Shown in pieces: positions 48,010 to 60,035 of a DNA stretch of 64,000 nt. The stretch is taken from assembly GCA_950295325.1 (NCBI GenBank), contig OX485804.1:17980001-18044000 (forward strand), read 5' to 3'. Below the pieces are notes generated by a model. The model had not been told where the DNA came from. It saw only the letters and a program-made list of their open reading frames with translations, and did not search any database. Positions within the stretch are counted from its first letter, which is position 1; each line of letters begins with the position of its first letter. The position numbers and the translations under genes are program-made. Source of the DNA: Polytrichum commune. Its lineage: Eukaryota; Streptophyta; Polytrichopsida; Polytrichales; Polytrichaceae.

Positions 48010-48690
48010 CAATTAAAAAGGATAAAAATTTGATAAAAGCAAGAAAGATAGATAGATTGATCAATCAAGGTTTGTTGTCATAGCATTGCACTAGCATATT
48101 CAAGCTAAAAGACTCGGATGAAATATTGTATTGATATCATTAGAATGGAACGGCTAATAAGTGTTGAACGATGTTATGTGAAGTTGTGTAGCCAGTGTTG
48201 TCTAATCTATATTCCTTGAAATTGTGTGAGGTCATAAGTTAGATGCAACCCAAGACTGTTTTGGAAGGAAACCACAAGAGATCGAAAACATATGATGTTG
48301 ATACATGCATAGACGCATACGCTTTGAATTCAAACGCACTTCTTAAATAAACAATTAAAAAAAGAAGATAAAAAGGATGATAAAAGATAGATAGATAGAT
48401 AGATAGATCAATCAAGGTTTGTTATCATAGTATTGCACTGGCATATGCAAGCTGAAAAACTCGGATGAAACAACGTTTTGATGTTATCATAATGAAACAG
48501 TTGATAAGTGTTGAATAATGTTATGTGAAGCCGTGTAGCCAGTCTTGTCTAATCTAAATCCCTTGAAACTGTGTGAGGTCGTAAGTTAGATGCAGCCCAA
48601 GATTGTTTTGGAGGGAAAGCACGAGAGATCGAAAGCGGATGATGCTGATACATGCATAGACACATATATACGCTTTGAATTCAAATGCGC
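48010..48690. repeat. Tandem duplication (~345 bp)
   Basis: Direct copies at about 48010-48352 and 48353-48690 share GATCAATCAAGGTTTGTT, ATAGCATTGCACT or near match, GAAACTGTGTGAGGTCGTAAG-like sequence, AGTTAGATGCA and TGATACATGCATAGAC. A GATA microsatellite has expanded in the second copy (48386-48408). Non-coding. Confidence 0.85.
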
Positions 48691-49233
48691 TGCTGCAGTG
48701 TGTAAGAAGCTGGCAATTAATCTGTGGACAAGCCCATTTGAGCAATAATTAGTACTTTTACATTTGAATCGTAGCTTGGCTAACAAGGCTTCAAAGTTTA
48801 AACCTACACAGACAACTGGGGCTCATCAGGAGGAGGATCCCATCAAAGGAGGCGCGATTCGTACTTTGGGATTTGAATGAAGGGCCAGGCCAGTCTCTCC
48901 AAACCGGGTCGCCTCCCAGCCTACTCCTCACCAGACCAGGTCCTGCCACACACCATCCGTTAATTAATGGCCTCCGCTCAAAGCTGAAGCAGTGTGGTCT
49001 GAGACGACCTTAAACTATCGGATGGATGATGGTGGAGAGATACCCAAATTTTCAGGAAGAGGTTGGCAAATCGATTCTCAGTTGTGAAATCTTCTCTCTA
49101 CTCAAATGAAAAACTTGTTAGGTGGTTACATGCTTCATGTGTTTTGGCGTTGGCCTATCGGTCTTATGTCTCCAAAAAAGAAGAAGAAAAGAAGGAGAAG
49201 TAGTAGCAGGAAGTACACCGATTATGGTAAACT

Positions 49234-49679
49234 AAGGTAGAGATACCATAAACCGTGAGAATAAGGTGATTCGCATTGAGGATATGGTCTTAAAATCACG
49301 AGTTAAGTTTCCAAGATTGAAGAGAAGGATTCATGAAGAATGCAAGTTGTTTCATATTTTTATTCCCTGTAAAAGAAATTCTACAATTTTTCAAGGTGGA
49401 AAGTTTGTCGAACCCCCTACTTGTTCACTAGATTCTCCTTACACCAAACACGGTGGTGCTTGTTTCCACATAGAACATCACCTAAACCGTTCAACTCATG
49501 AGTGCATTCAACTGTGATTGATGGTAGTCAAACATTACTAAATTTGGCTAAACTGATTGTACACAAATTTCAAGTTGTTGGCCTCGCAATTATTGGTTTT
49601 AGAAATGGCACTTCGCTATTCTAACGGAAGTCTACTGCATGGGTAGAGGGTAGTTCATGGTTTATGGTATTTCTACCTT
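49234..49679. mobile_element. Possible MITE with AAGGTAGAGATACC ends
   Basis: The ends AAGGTAGAGATACCATAAAC (49234) and GGTTTATGGTATTTCTACCTT (ending 49679) are inverted, about 22 bases with few mismatches. The 446-bp interior has short further complementarity but no coding region. No second copy or target duplication was found, so this rests on the inverted ends alone. It abuts the left edge of the element at 49681. Confidence 0.5.
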
Positions 49680-49680
49680 G

Positions 49681-50440
49681 GATGCCTAGAGGTCTCCAAG
49701 TGTCACGTCTGCTAATTGCCAATATGATACTCTTTGTCAACATGAGTAATTTTTTCAAGTGAAAATTTATCAACATTATGACATTCAACGCAACACATTG
49801 GGATACTTGAGATGATCATTTTCCATCTTAGTATGCACGGGGAAGATATTATTGAGCGCACTAATGGCAAGTGTCATGTGGTTACAGTTCAGTATGCAAG
49901 AGGATGGTGTTTGTGAGCATACTAGTGCCAAGTGTCATTTGTGATGGGACACTAATTATGAAGTTGTTGATAATCAGTGTAACTAGCATACGCCTCAAAT
50001 ATAGGGTAAGCGACACTATTACGCACGTGACATCAAACACCATAAACATTATACCATAGGTTTATAAACGGTTTATAGTACACCGTATGGTGTTTAGTGC
50101 CACATGCTTAGAAGTATCACACACTCCATTTTGAGGCACATCCAAGGTTTCACTGATGATCAACAACTTCATCATTAGTGTCCCCTCATGACACTTGGCG
50201 TTTGAGTGCACTTACTAATATTTTGGCACGAGTACATTCAATAGCGTTATGAGGTGTATGCCTACGTTACACAATGGCCCACGAGCTGACTAAAATGTAC
50301 ACAAATGGCACTTGACAAATGATACTAAAATGTAACCACATGACACTGGGCATTCAGCGTGCTCGGTAATATCTTCCCTAAAATGCAAAACTTTCATTTG
50401 AAATACATCAACATGCTACATTGAATATCATAATGTAAAC
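49681..50440. mobile_element. Long inverted-repeat (foldback) element related to the 307-bp array
   Basis: The left arm (49681-50050) has GATGCCTAGAGG, TTATCAACATTATGACATT, GGGATACTTGAGATG, GGAAGATATTATTGAGCG, AAGTGTCATGTGG and ATGAAGTTGTTGATAATCAG. The right arm (50075-50440) carries the complements in reverse order (CTGATGATCAACAACTTCAT, CCACATGACACTGGGC, GGTAATATCTTCCCTA, ATCATAATGTAAAC). The centre lies near 50065 (TTTATAAACGGTTTATAG). The left-arm words before GGAAG are those of the 307-bp tandem units at 34925. Non-coding, superfamily not determined. Confidence 0.75.
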
Positions 50441-51522
50441 AAGAAAACCGGTAGAACCGTGAGGCTCTGTCCTTTGCTATGAAAGACTACAATTGTAGCT
50501 GATTACTTTGCTCATGCCAATCCATGGCTATTTACTATACCAAACCTTTCTTGGATTTTGTGCATCTTCTTCTCAAATGCAAGTCAAGGATTTTGATATC
50601 ACCCAAAATTTTTAGAATAAATAATCAAGAACTGCTGAAACAACTATAGTTAACTAAATTTCTTTCAATGCATTTTAGGGAGCAATTATAGTTCTATAAA
50701 TACACACACATATACATATATAATTATATTTAACATCCACATTAAATAAAGTGGACCAAAAATAACAAGAACAAGTAACGTTCAAGTGTGAACACAAAGT
50801 GGTTAGGAAATTTGCTCTTGAAACGAAGAAGTTGATGCATAGTCTCTATCCTACAGACAGAGCCAATAAATTGCCACTCAAAAAATTGCTTCAATTGACG
50901 AATGGAATCATATTGGCAATTAGTGGAGCGCGACACTTTGAAACCTCTAGACATCTAGTTTAGGCCCTTCGCAAAGAGTGTACGTGACACTAAAGCCACA
51001 ATTGGTGTTGTAACTTGTCCTGACTCAAGCACTTACAAATTGCAGGGCAGCATAATTATCTTGCAACTCGGGCCTGCACTCTTTGTAACAAGTAGTTTAA
51101 AATAAGGAGGCCATATATAGAATTCGGCCTGCCAGCACAATCACCGTTTTGGCATACTTGGTGTATAATAGCTCACTCTAGATTCTAATCTGCTTACAAT
51201 ATCATTATTCGGCCCTTGCTAGAGGCCGTAGACAGGGTAGATGGCTTCTACCATTATTACGGTGGTGAAACACATGAAATTCTATTATAGCATCTCAATT
51301 CTATATTTTATGTTGGATAATTCCAAAATCGTCATCGGAGGTCCTTAGTTATTGTATAGGGTCCCACTTGACATGAATAGTCGCAGGGGTCATGTTTTTA
51401 CTAGATCATTTTTACCTTGGTAATATGGTAGGGCCCAATTCAAAGAGGTGGGCCTTTAGCCTTGACCTAACATTACTCAATGAAGGTTTTATGCTTTGTT
51501 TATTATTTGGAGTTCTAATGTA
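50441..51522. other. Gene-free stretch
   Basis: AT-rich sequence with short TA/CA runs near 50701. I see no gene, RNA gene or repeat family member. Confidence 0.4.
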
Positions 51523-52737
51523 GGGTTGGTTTACACCATGGACCATGAAGTCGGACCATGGAAGATGGTCTTTTTCCATGGTCCGACTTGATGGTCCAAC
51601 TTCCATGGTCTGATATCTAAAGAACTCAATGTACAAAGCCTTTGGGCCCCTCACTAGGTGTAAACCAAATTTGGACCAAGAAAAATGACCATGCATTGAA
51701 AAGTGAATGTGTTGATTTTTCAAATATATGTCCCAAATGGGCAGTTTTGACAACATATTAAGTTTGACCATTCTCTTGTGTTTCTCTTGGCTTAATTCAC
51801 TAGTCTTCACTTCTTGTTAGATGTGTCGAAGATGTGGCTTGCAAATCTTCTCACAACAAGGTTTACACACAAAATGAGCGATTTAATCTATACATGTGAC
51901 ATGTACCTTGTGTTGTACATTGAAAGTTGTTTGCAACATGTTTCATATCATGTGGTTGAGTATGTTCTAATCAATGTTTGGGGATGTTTTTGGGCATAAT
52001 CCGTCAAGATCCCAGTGTTTCCAAGTGCAACCAATTACATGTTGACATCTTTCAGATTTTCTTAATTAATTTGAGGTATATTAGAAAAGACTCCTATAAG
52101 ACGATCAATAAAATGAACTTGATGTCTTGAACCTCAACTGGTTATTTCTCAATCTCAACCACTTCATCTGTAAGCAACGGTTGGTTCTCCCCACTTAGGG
52201 TTATGATGAATTAAAATTTCCATGCATTGTACTAGAGTCATGTGTACTCGAATTTTGGAGTTCTAAATGTCCCACATTGTTTCCTGAATAGGTGGGAGCC
52301 GGTGCAAGGGGTAGGGGACAAAATGGTATGTCTCGTGGGCTATGATATGATTGAGGCACACATAGGGCAAACATGCTTCTCAATATTTATTACAACACAT
52401 AGATGCTGAAAAATGTGCCTTGTGAGTCTTACCTAGCAGGAAGAGTTGTATCTAAAAATTTCATTAAAGAATTATTATATCAACATTACTTTGCCATGGG
52501 CCCCTACCTTTTTCTACCAGACCCCCTCTTTTGCCTCTCTCACCGCAAAACCCGTTGGACCATGTCAATGGATTAAGTAGGCCTCAAAATATGTCTTTTG
52601 GGGACCTCAACCTCCATGGTCACTTTGACATTTTTTCCTTGGTGTAAACCAAAGTGGTCCCCGGACAAGTTCAACAACCAATCAACGCTCATACATGGCC
52701 CTGGGTCGACTTCACGGTCCATGGTGTAAACAACCCC
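51523..52737. mobile_element. PIF/Harbinger-type element, family 3
   Basis: The ends GGGTTGGTTTACACCATGG (51523) and CCATGGTGTAAACAACCCC (ending 52737) are inverted, and the adjacent TTA on the right (52738-52740) faces GTA on the left, a diverged TWA-type duplication. The 1215-bp interior holds a palindromic end region (TCGGACCATGGAAGATGG / CCATGGTCCGACTT) and a nested member of the 210-bp CCGGTT repeat at 51985-52200. No transposase was recognised. The TACAC/GTGTA ends resemble those of family 1 at 3075. Confidence 0.72.
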
Positions 52738-52831
52738 TTAGTAAAATTATAGGTACCAAGTGAACCATGAGCGTAGGATTTCTGCCTTGTAGAGTGATCG
52801 TGTAAGTGCATATGTCCCTCCAGGGCATATT

Positions 52832-53166
52832 CTTGGGGGGGGTAGTCATTGGTTGGAGTAGCAATATACGTGCGAACAAATGATAGGGTATTTTAAAATC
52901 ATGGGAGCTAAAAATTATAAATCGACTTAAGAGTAATATAGGGTATCAAAAATGGCATTGGACATCTTTAAAGTACTATAGGGTATGGAATAATAGGTAC
53001 TTTGGAATTATAAGTAATGCAAGCCATTTTTCTATTAACCTAAAGTAGAAATTTACATAATGATAGCATGTGAAAAAAAGAAGAGATTTGAAAGTAATAC
53101 CCCCCTATAAAATAGTGGTTGTTCGCACCTATATCCTTAACTTTTTAACACACTGCCCCCCCCGAG
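52832..53166 (+). mobile_element. hAT-type MITE with G/C-homopolymer ends, copy 3
   Basis: The element is 335 bp with an 8-bp target duplication GGCATATT (52824-52831 and 53167-53174). Its ends are CTT then 8 G, and 8 C then GAG. Same interior and orientation as the other copies. Confidence 0.92.
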
Positions 53167-53174
53167 GGCATATT

Positions 53175-54903
53175 TAAACAAAAGCCATTAGGCCATGGCT
53201 CTTGAGAATCCTTGAGTTCTCATTGGTTGAGAGAATCAAGGAGCCCCACTTTAGGTTTACAAGAAGGTAGTTTTGGATCATAGTCCATAACGTTTTGAGT
53301 GAATGAAAAATCTACATGGAATTCCACATGGCTAGTATGGATAATGTTGGCCATGATTGTAGAATTTCCTCGGGATCACCCTTGAAGGTAGGTTTGACAT
53401 AAATTGCGGTGGGCCTTGGGGGAAAACCTAAAAAAATTAATTGAAAATACACATCCTAATACTATTCATATTTAATTTAGAATATGATTGTTGGAGCTAT
53501 TGTAGAAGGTTGTTTTCTATGTAATTATTGTACAATAATTTTTATAAAAGTGTAGTGAACAAAACTGATATTTCCAATTTGTACCCTATGAATAAAGATC
53601 AAATGCTCAAAACTTGTTGAATTAGCATGTACAAATACCAATACATAAACAAACCTACGAACACTCTCTTTCTTCTCTCCTCCATGATGCATTCTCATAT
53701 CTAATTAAAATATTGTGATGTATTTTGTATGTCCCCATTTGGGTTTACAACAAGGGCTTGTAACCTCCTAAAGACTTTGGGCTATGGTCCATGGACTTTT
53801 TTGTGGTCTCATCCAAAAGCGGGGTACCAAGGTCATTCAATGCCTAACTTCCCAAGCAACCATTTTAACGGGTGATGAATGATTTATTTCCCTACACTAA
53901 ACTCATCTACCTCATTCATTTGCAAATAGAACTACTATTAACATCAAGCCAACGTGGATATCTACCCATAGATACATGACTCACACAATTTGGAGACTAT
54001 GAGAATGTGCAAAAAAAAAGAAAAAAAAGAAAAAAAAATGGCAAGTGGTCTTGTTTTTGTTGTGAGCTCATGTGAGGGTGTTCACTCCAATCAATGGTTG
54101 CCACTCCACTGCAAACTTTGCTTGAACATTTGTGGTGTTATTTTTGGTAGAAGTGAAATATTATCTGATGTTCTTGTAAATATGTCCTTCATGCTTACAT
54201 CAACCGTTTAGTTTAACTTTTGGACATTCTTTGGGTTGTTAGGAGTTCTTAGCAATTATGTTGCTAGGAATATGGGACAATTCACATACCCCAATCACAA
54301 GGTGGCCAGCTCATTGTGGTTTGCACATTTTGGCTTGAGAATTTGTGGAGGTGCTCAACTATTGGGTTGTTCCCATCCATGGTCACATAAGCATTCCACT
54401 CATTTTTGAAGTGAATTTGATTGGTTGAAGGTTCCTTAATGAGGGTAAAACATAACATTTTCACGTGCACCCCTTCCTTCAAATGTTATAATACGAAAAT
54501 CCATACGGTGTTTCGTACCCCATTTCCTCCTTTGCCAATAGCTCATCTCCCATGTTTCAAGATCCTATGGATACATCCCACTTTAACCTCAAAACTTGTC
54601 CATGAAAATTCTACAATTCACATTGAGTGAAATGCAATCAAAACAACCTTTCATAGCCTTTGCCAACTTAAAGATTAAGAGCTAACCTAATGCCATTGGT
54701 GTAAACAAACCCTAAGATGTCGGAAACATATGAGATTCAAGTTGATTTTCAAACGTATGGGATGTGAGAATAATGCGGAGCTTGTCCTTTGGTCCCACAT
54801 AGCAGGTTTTTCCTAATTGTCTTGCATAATTCTTGGTAGATTTCTCCATCTTCATATTCGAAGCTAAATTATCGTGACTAAAAGTCTGCTTGGGTATACC
54901 ATA
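53175..54903. other. Gene-free stretch
   Basis: No gene or family-level repeat was recognised. An A-rich AAAAAAAGAAAAAA tract lies at about 54010-54040. Short open frames here lack any recognisable motif. Confidence 0.4.
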
Positions 54904-55693
54904 CACTAAATAGTTATAATATTGTGGGCCAAAATAAATTCCTAATGATAATAAATGTGGTCCACATTAATTCTCAACCCACACTAAATCTCTAGTAGAA
55001 AATTAGTGTGGGCCACATCAATTTTTTTCCTAAAAAATTGATGTGCATGATTATTTTATTTTGTGCTACTTTTGTTTCATAACTAAAATTCAATGTGTTG
55101 GTTAAAAGTTTTCACGAAGACTTAGGGAAAGACCTAGGATCTTGAACCCCCGTTACATTCACCTTGACTAGAAAATTAATGCGGCCCACACTAATTATTT
55201 CCATGCTAATTTTCCACCCACACTATTAGGACTTAGTATTTAGAGTAGTTGCATGCCTATCTCTTGCATAGACATGGTGCTTGTCGTTCCCAGTGCCCAT
55301 TATATTAGTGGTCACTGACACCTACATCTACACTTAAAATACTCCTATCAATGTCGGTGGAAAATTCACACAGAAGAACATGAATGTGGGCCACACTAAT
55401 TTTCTAGTTAAGGCGGGAATCAATGTGGGTCGAAGACCTGGGGTCTTCTCCGAAATCTTCATGACAACTTCCAACCAACACATTCAATATTAGTTATAGG
55501 AGAAAAGTAGCATTAAAGAAGTAAAATCGTTGACATTATTCAATTTTATTCTTTTTGATGTGGCCTATGCTTGATTTCTATTATAAATTTAGCATGGGTT
55601 GAACATTAATGTGGGCCGTATTAATTTACATTATGAAAATTGGCATGGGCTCTAGAAAAAAATTGTAACCCACAATAATATGACTATTTAGTG
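54904..55693. mobile_element. Long foldback element with CACTA...TAGTG ends
   Basis: Outer ends: CACTAAATAGTTATAATATT at 54904 and AATAATATGACTATTTAGTG ending at 55693. A second, inner pair of arms (about 55020-55250 and 55345-55560) is complementary over some 200 bases, with words such as CAATGTGTTGGTT against AACCAACACATTCAA and GAAAATTAATGCGG against ATGAATGTGGG-type blocks. The GTGGGCCACACTAATTTT motif recurs within it and also at 7389-7640. CACTA ends suggest En/Spm, but no matching 3-bp target duplication was found. Confidence 0.7.
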
Positions 55694-58600
55694 TGGTTCA
55701 TTATCCCCCCCCCCCGGCAACATACACTTAAACCAAGTATGTCCCCTCCTTCCTTGCCATACCTTCTATCGACCTTCCCATAAACCAAAAGAGAACACAC
55801 AAGGGTCACTAAATAATGCTATCAAGGTCTTTGAGCACAATAAGATTATTATGTTGCCTTGTTATGAGCACTTTCACCTCCACAAACAATTTTGAGTGTT
55901 CAATCGGCTCGGGAGTCATCTCATCCGGTCAACAATTACAAATCATGAAAATTTTCATTTTGAGTTTTAGAATGAAAGTTAAGATGCAAACATTGTAGGA
56001 GGTTTACTCCCCCTTTTTCCCCTCTTTCCCTCTAAAGAACTTTCACAATTTTGGAAGTCCTCTTGATTGTGTTAACTAATGCACCTAGCAAGATTGGCAT
56101 ATGTATTTGAGCACATAGTCCAACCTCATCGTAATATGTGTCTTGTTGGGGTCCGTTCTTAGCTTCAAGCCTTTGGCATATACCAATCAAATATAGGTGT
56201 CCATTGAAGTACAATATATATAGGTGGCACGATGCCCAATGGCACTTCAAATACTTAGGGCATGTTCACATGTTGTACACAAAGGGGTACTAAATTGGGT
56301 AAAATTATTTTAGAGGGAGTAGTCTCCTTATATGTCTCACACGTTCACTCTATATGAGCTTCGTAAACTGTGGGTCTCATGATCAAAACTAATATCTTAC
56401 AATACACAAGGCTTTACATAGTAATAGTTAAAGCTAAGATTATATTCGGTCAAAAGACTGTGAGGTATTGATAGTTCATTCTCTTGTAGAGGACTCAGTT
56501 GGGAGTTGGGTTGCAATAGACCTAAGCTATTATGTCATGGGAGAGCTTTCCAAGCCCCGCCAATGATGTTAGTTGGGCTTGACGCGTGGGTTCAGCTCCC
56601 AGGCTAAACTCGGTGTTGTCATATCTCGGTGTTGTCATATTGCGGGGCCATGTATGATATTGATAACATCTGAACATGCTCTTACATGATTGAGGTCCAC
56701 CCGTGGTATTCAATGAACGGAGAGAGTTGACCCTAGAGTAGTTACAAATGAGCTACACTAAATAGGATACTTATGCCCCCTCCTCACTTGACATTAGCTA
56801 AGCCTAAAAGTGGGTTCTTAAAAATGAGTGTTCACACCATCGACATTATCTAGTGCCGAGCCTAGTTGGCAAATGATGTGGCATGGCTTAAAAGTGGAGG
56901 TTTTAAGCTAAAACTACCGACCCTCCCATCAATACCTAGACACGAGGCAAGAATGTAGGACCTCTAAAAGTGTTGCCTCCCGCCCTTGTGATTGGTTGCT
57001 TTTAGTCTTAGCTATGAGGGCACAAGGAGCTTCATTAACAAAAACCGATGATAAGTATTAAGGCATTTGGGGATGGGACAAAACTATCCAACATTCATTG
57101 CGTTGGTAGATAAAGCAATGAACATGTGTGAAAGCTACTTAACTAAAACCTACTTGGAAATCTCCGGAGCAAGTTCTTGTAGGTGCATTGGGATGGCCGG
57201 ACGTGTCCGCTATAACCAAGGGAGCTTTACCTGGGTTTTAGGGAAGTCTTTGGTTATTTGCTAATGTCAAGTGGGGAGGGGGCATTAGAGTTTGATACAC
57301 TAAATACGAACGCATACACTAAATATCAATAACCCTATGAAAGAAAGCAACATTAAATGTAAACTCACACACAAAATATCAATTATGGTAATATGTGGAA
57401 GTTACATGTTTGAATTTAGTGTTAGTAAGGATATGATAAAAAAAAAACACAATGATAAATGGATAATTCCAGCATAGCTTCTAATACTAATTGTCAAAAA
57501 ATTAGAAATTAGTGTTGAGCAAGGTAGGGTGGTAACAATGTTAAGTATAATCAAACACTAATTAGTGTAGTTGAGTATGAGAAATAACCGATTGAAGTTC
57601 AAGACTTCAAGGAAATTACTGATTTAGTTAGAGAAATTTAAAGAATATTATTCAATTTAATAAGGAAACCTAAAAAATGTCAAGAGAAAAGAGAGAAAAG
57701 AATGCAAACATATGTTGTATTGTTGACATGAATTGGAACCCGTTGGTCCTATCATGTTCAAGAGTCCCCTTGTTACAAGGAAAGATGTGAGCTGCATAAC
57801 TAATTGGTCTTGGAAACACTAGGATCTCAACCGATTATGCCTAAACATGTCCCCGGACACTAGGGGTATTGGACTTTAATGTCTAAACCTACAACTGGAT
57901 TTGTGGGGATTAATTGGTTGAGGATCGAAACTTGTTGGAGGGAAGTAATTGAGGTCCGACAATTGGGTGTTAGCATGTCAGGTGCAATAGTGTAATTAGC
58001 CCCCCTTACACTCGACATCAGGTTGAGAGCTTGAAGAAAGGAGTGTATTCTCATCTTATGCTTGTTCAATCAAGCTTAATTAATCTGCGTTTAAGATTTT
58101 AACTTAAGAGCTTGACCTTTTTGTGATCTTCCAACACTTACAAGACGCTTTGATGGATCCCATGTGGAATGGCTACAACAAGCTCTTAGTTAGGATTGAA
58201 AAGCCACTAGTTAGTATCTTAAGGTGATTCATGAAGGTCGCTTACAAATATTGAGAGTTCGAATTCTCGTTTCGTGGGTCCCAAGATAAAGGGCTTTCAA
58301 GCATTTTTTGACGATTCTTATGAATATTCATTTGTTAAGCATCGTGAAACCCTTGATATATTGTGGGCTGATAGCAAGTTGGGCAGAGAATAACTTAAGC
58401 TAACTAGGTTTTTTTTTTGTTTTTTTTTAAATTATTGGGCTAGATGGATTTAATGAGAGAAAAATGAATGATCAAAATGCCTAAATTTTAGGAAATTTGG
58501 TCTGTTAGAAAGCTTAATCCAAAGCCATAAATGAATGAATAATAAGTTAAAGCACATGGATTTGTATGCATGATGTGCTATGTGCCTAAATGAATAAATA

Positions 58601-58730
58601 TACATATAGATATTTTCCGATCTTTTTTAGAAATGTGTTTACAGTCTGCTTGAGCCTTTTGCTGAAGTTGATTAATTATCGGGCAAAATTTGCCCAACTT
58701 GCTATCAACCTATGGTATCTTAATTTGAGC
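55694..58730. repeat. Gene-free stretch with dispersed repeats
   Basis: An 11-C run lies at 55705-55715. The interval 56035-56215 is a block of the dispersed family (GAGCACATAGTCCAACCTCATCG, CAATCAAATATAGGTGTCC). The interval 57560-57850 is a minus-strand, interrupted member of the 210-bp CCGGTT family (GAGAAATAACCGATTGAAG, GGAAACACTAGGATCTCAACC). No gene is seen. Confidence 0.5.
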
Positions 58731-59088
58731 CTCGGGGGGGGGGGGGGGGTAGTCATTGGTTGGAGTAGCAATATACGTGCGAACAAATGATAGGGTATTT
58801 TAAAAACATGGGGGCAAAAATTTATAATTGGACTTCAGAGTAATATAGGGTATCAAAAATGACATTGGACATCTTTAAAGTACTATAGGGTATGGAATAA
58901 TAGGTAATTTGGAATTATAAGTAATGCAAGCCATTTTTCTATTAACCCAAAGTAGAAATTTGCATAATGATAGCATGTGAAAAAAAGAAGAGAATTGAAA
59001 GTAATACCCCCCTATAAAATAGTGGTTGTTCGCACCTATATCCTTAACTTTTTAACACACTGCCCCCCCCCCCCCCCCCCCCCCCGAG
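58731..59088 (+). mobile_element. hAT-type MITE with G/C-homopolymer ends, copy 4
   Basis: The element is 358 bp with a perfect 8-bp target duplication ATTTGAGC (58723-58730 and 59089-59096). Its ends are CTC then 16 G, and 23 C then GAG. It is the longest copy only because of its homopolymers. It lies about 570 bases downstream of the stop codon of the minus-strand gene at 59662-63659, so it may sit in or near that gene's 3' flank. Confidence 0.93.
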
Positions 59089-59661
59089 ATTTGAGCACGG
59101 TCATTTTACACTAGCTCAAAGTTCAAACAGTTAAGAACTTCTAAGGAGAGGTGAAGTTCTTAGAAGTTTAGCCTCTCAATGTAAGCCAAATTAGAAACCT
59201 AAATATCAAACCTCCCAAAAATACAAGTTCGATCCCTCAACACAAACTCTAATGTAGAATTTAGGTATTTATATGTTTATACAGCAAATACCAAATGTTC
59301 TCAATACTTGCAAATTAGTGTGGTCCACACTATTAACCTTGGATGCTAAACAATTTGGGTTAAAAAAATAATGTGCACCCACACCATTGATATTCACAAG
59401 GGATCAATAGATTCAATAGTAGGCTTATTCAAAGCGGGGATGTGATCAAATATGATGCATGGAGTGAATAATGTATTGTTGCTTATATGGTAGTCATTTT
59501 TGTAATCCTATGTCAAACTAAATAGACCAAAAGAATGTTTGGGACTTGCTTTGATAAATATAAGTACACTCATCTTCATCCTAAATCCACATTCATAGAT
59601 TTTATATGCATCTAGCAAATGCAAACTAATGGTAAGACTACATAACCGCCACAATGTAGAG

Positions 59662-59996
59662 TCATGGTGTACCCCAAGGTATGGTGCCAAAAGGTCCATA
59701 CATGTAGGCAAATGACAAAGGTCCTTTGGATGCGTTGAGAGGAAGCTTATTTGGATCCTCACCCGTTGGTGGGGATGGACCAATATCCTCTGGAAATGGA
59801 GGGAGAGTTCGACATGGTGGCTCCTTGAGCCAACTTATAATGTTGTAAGGGCGTGCGCCGCTTGTTCTCTCTTGAATATATAAACTCCTTGCAATTGCCT
59901 TATATCTGTTTGAAGTTAAAAAGCAATGCTTAAATAATCAACACATTGCAATGAGGCAAATCACGAAAACACATGTAATTATGTGAACACGTGTTC

Positions 59997-60035
<39 letters not shown>

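Larger units (their letters stand above)
41034..49230. other. Long gene-free stretch with scattered repeats
   Basis: No gene can be supported. Noted inside: a member of the 210-bp CCGGTT family at 43082-43290; an AC/GC microsatellite at 43383-43421; CCGGTT-rich sequence near 44830-44960 that may be a distant relative; a T-run followed by 12 G at 45642-45653; a CAC/CAT trinucleotide run at 46450-46487; a dispersed-repeat block at 47160-47400; and a tandem duplication at 48010-48690 (own entry). Parts of 47480-47660 resemble the duplicated unit at 62755-63240. Confidence 0.45.

Noticed and set aside
54904-55693. Firm assignment to CACTA (En/Spm)
   Set aside because: The ends fit, but the 3 bases on each side (ATA and TGG) do not match, so the superfamily is left open.
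40363-59085. G/C homopolymers as pure assembly artefact
   Set aside because: Exact lengths may be wrong, but the tracts lie at the same place in three MITE copies with separate 8-bp duplications, which an artefact would not explain.
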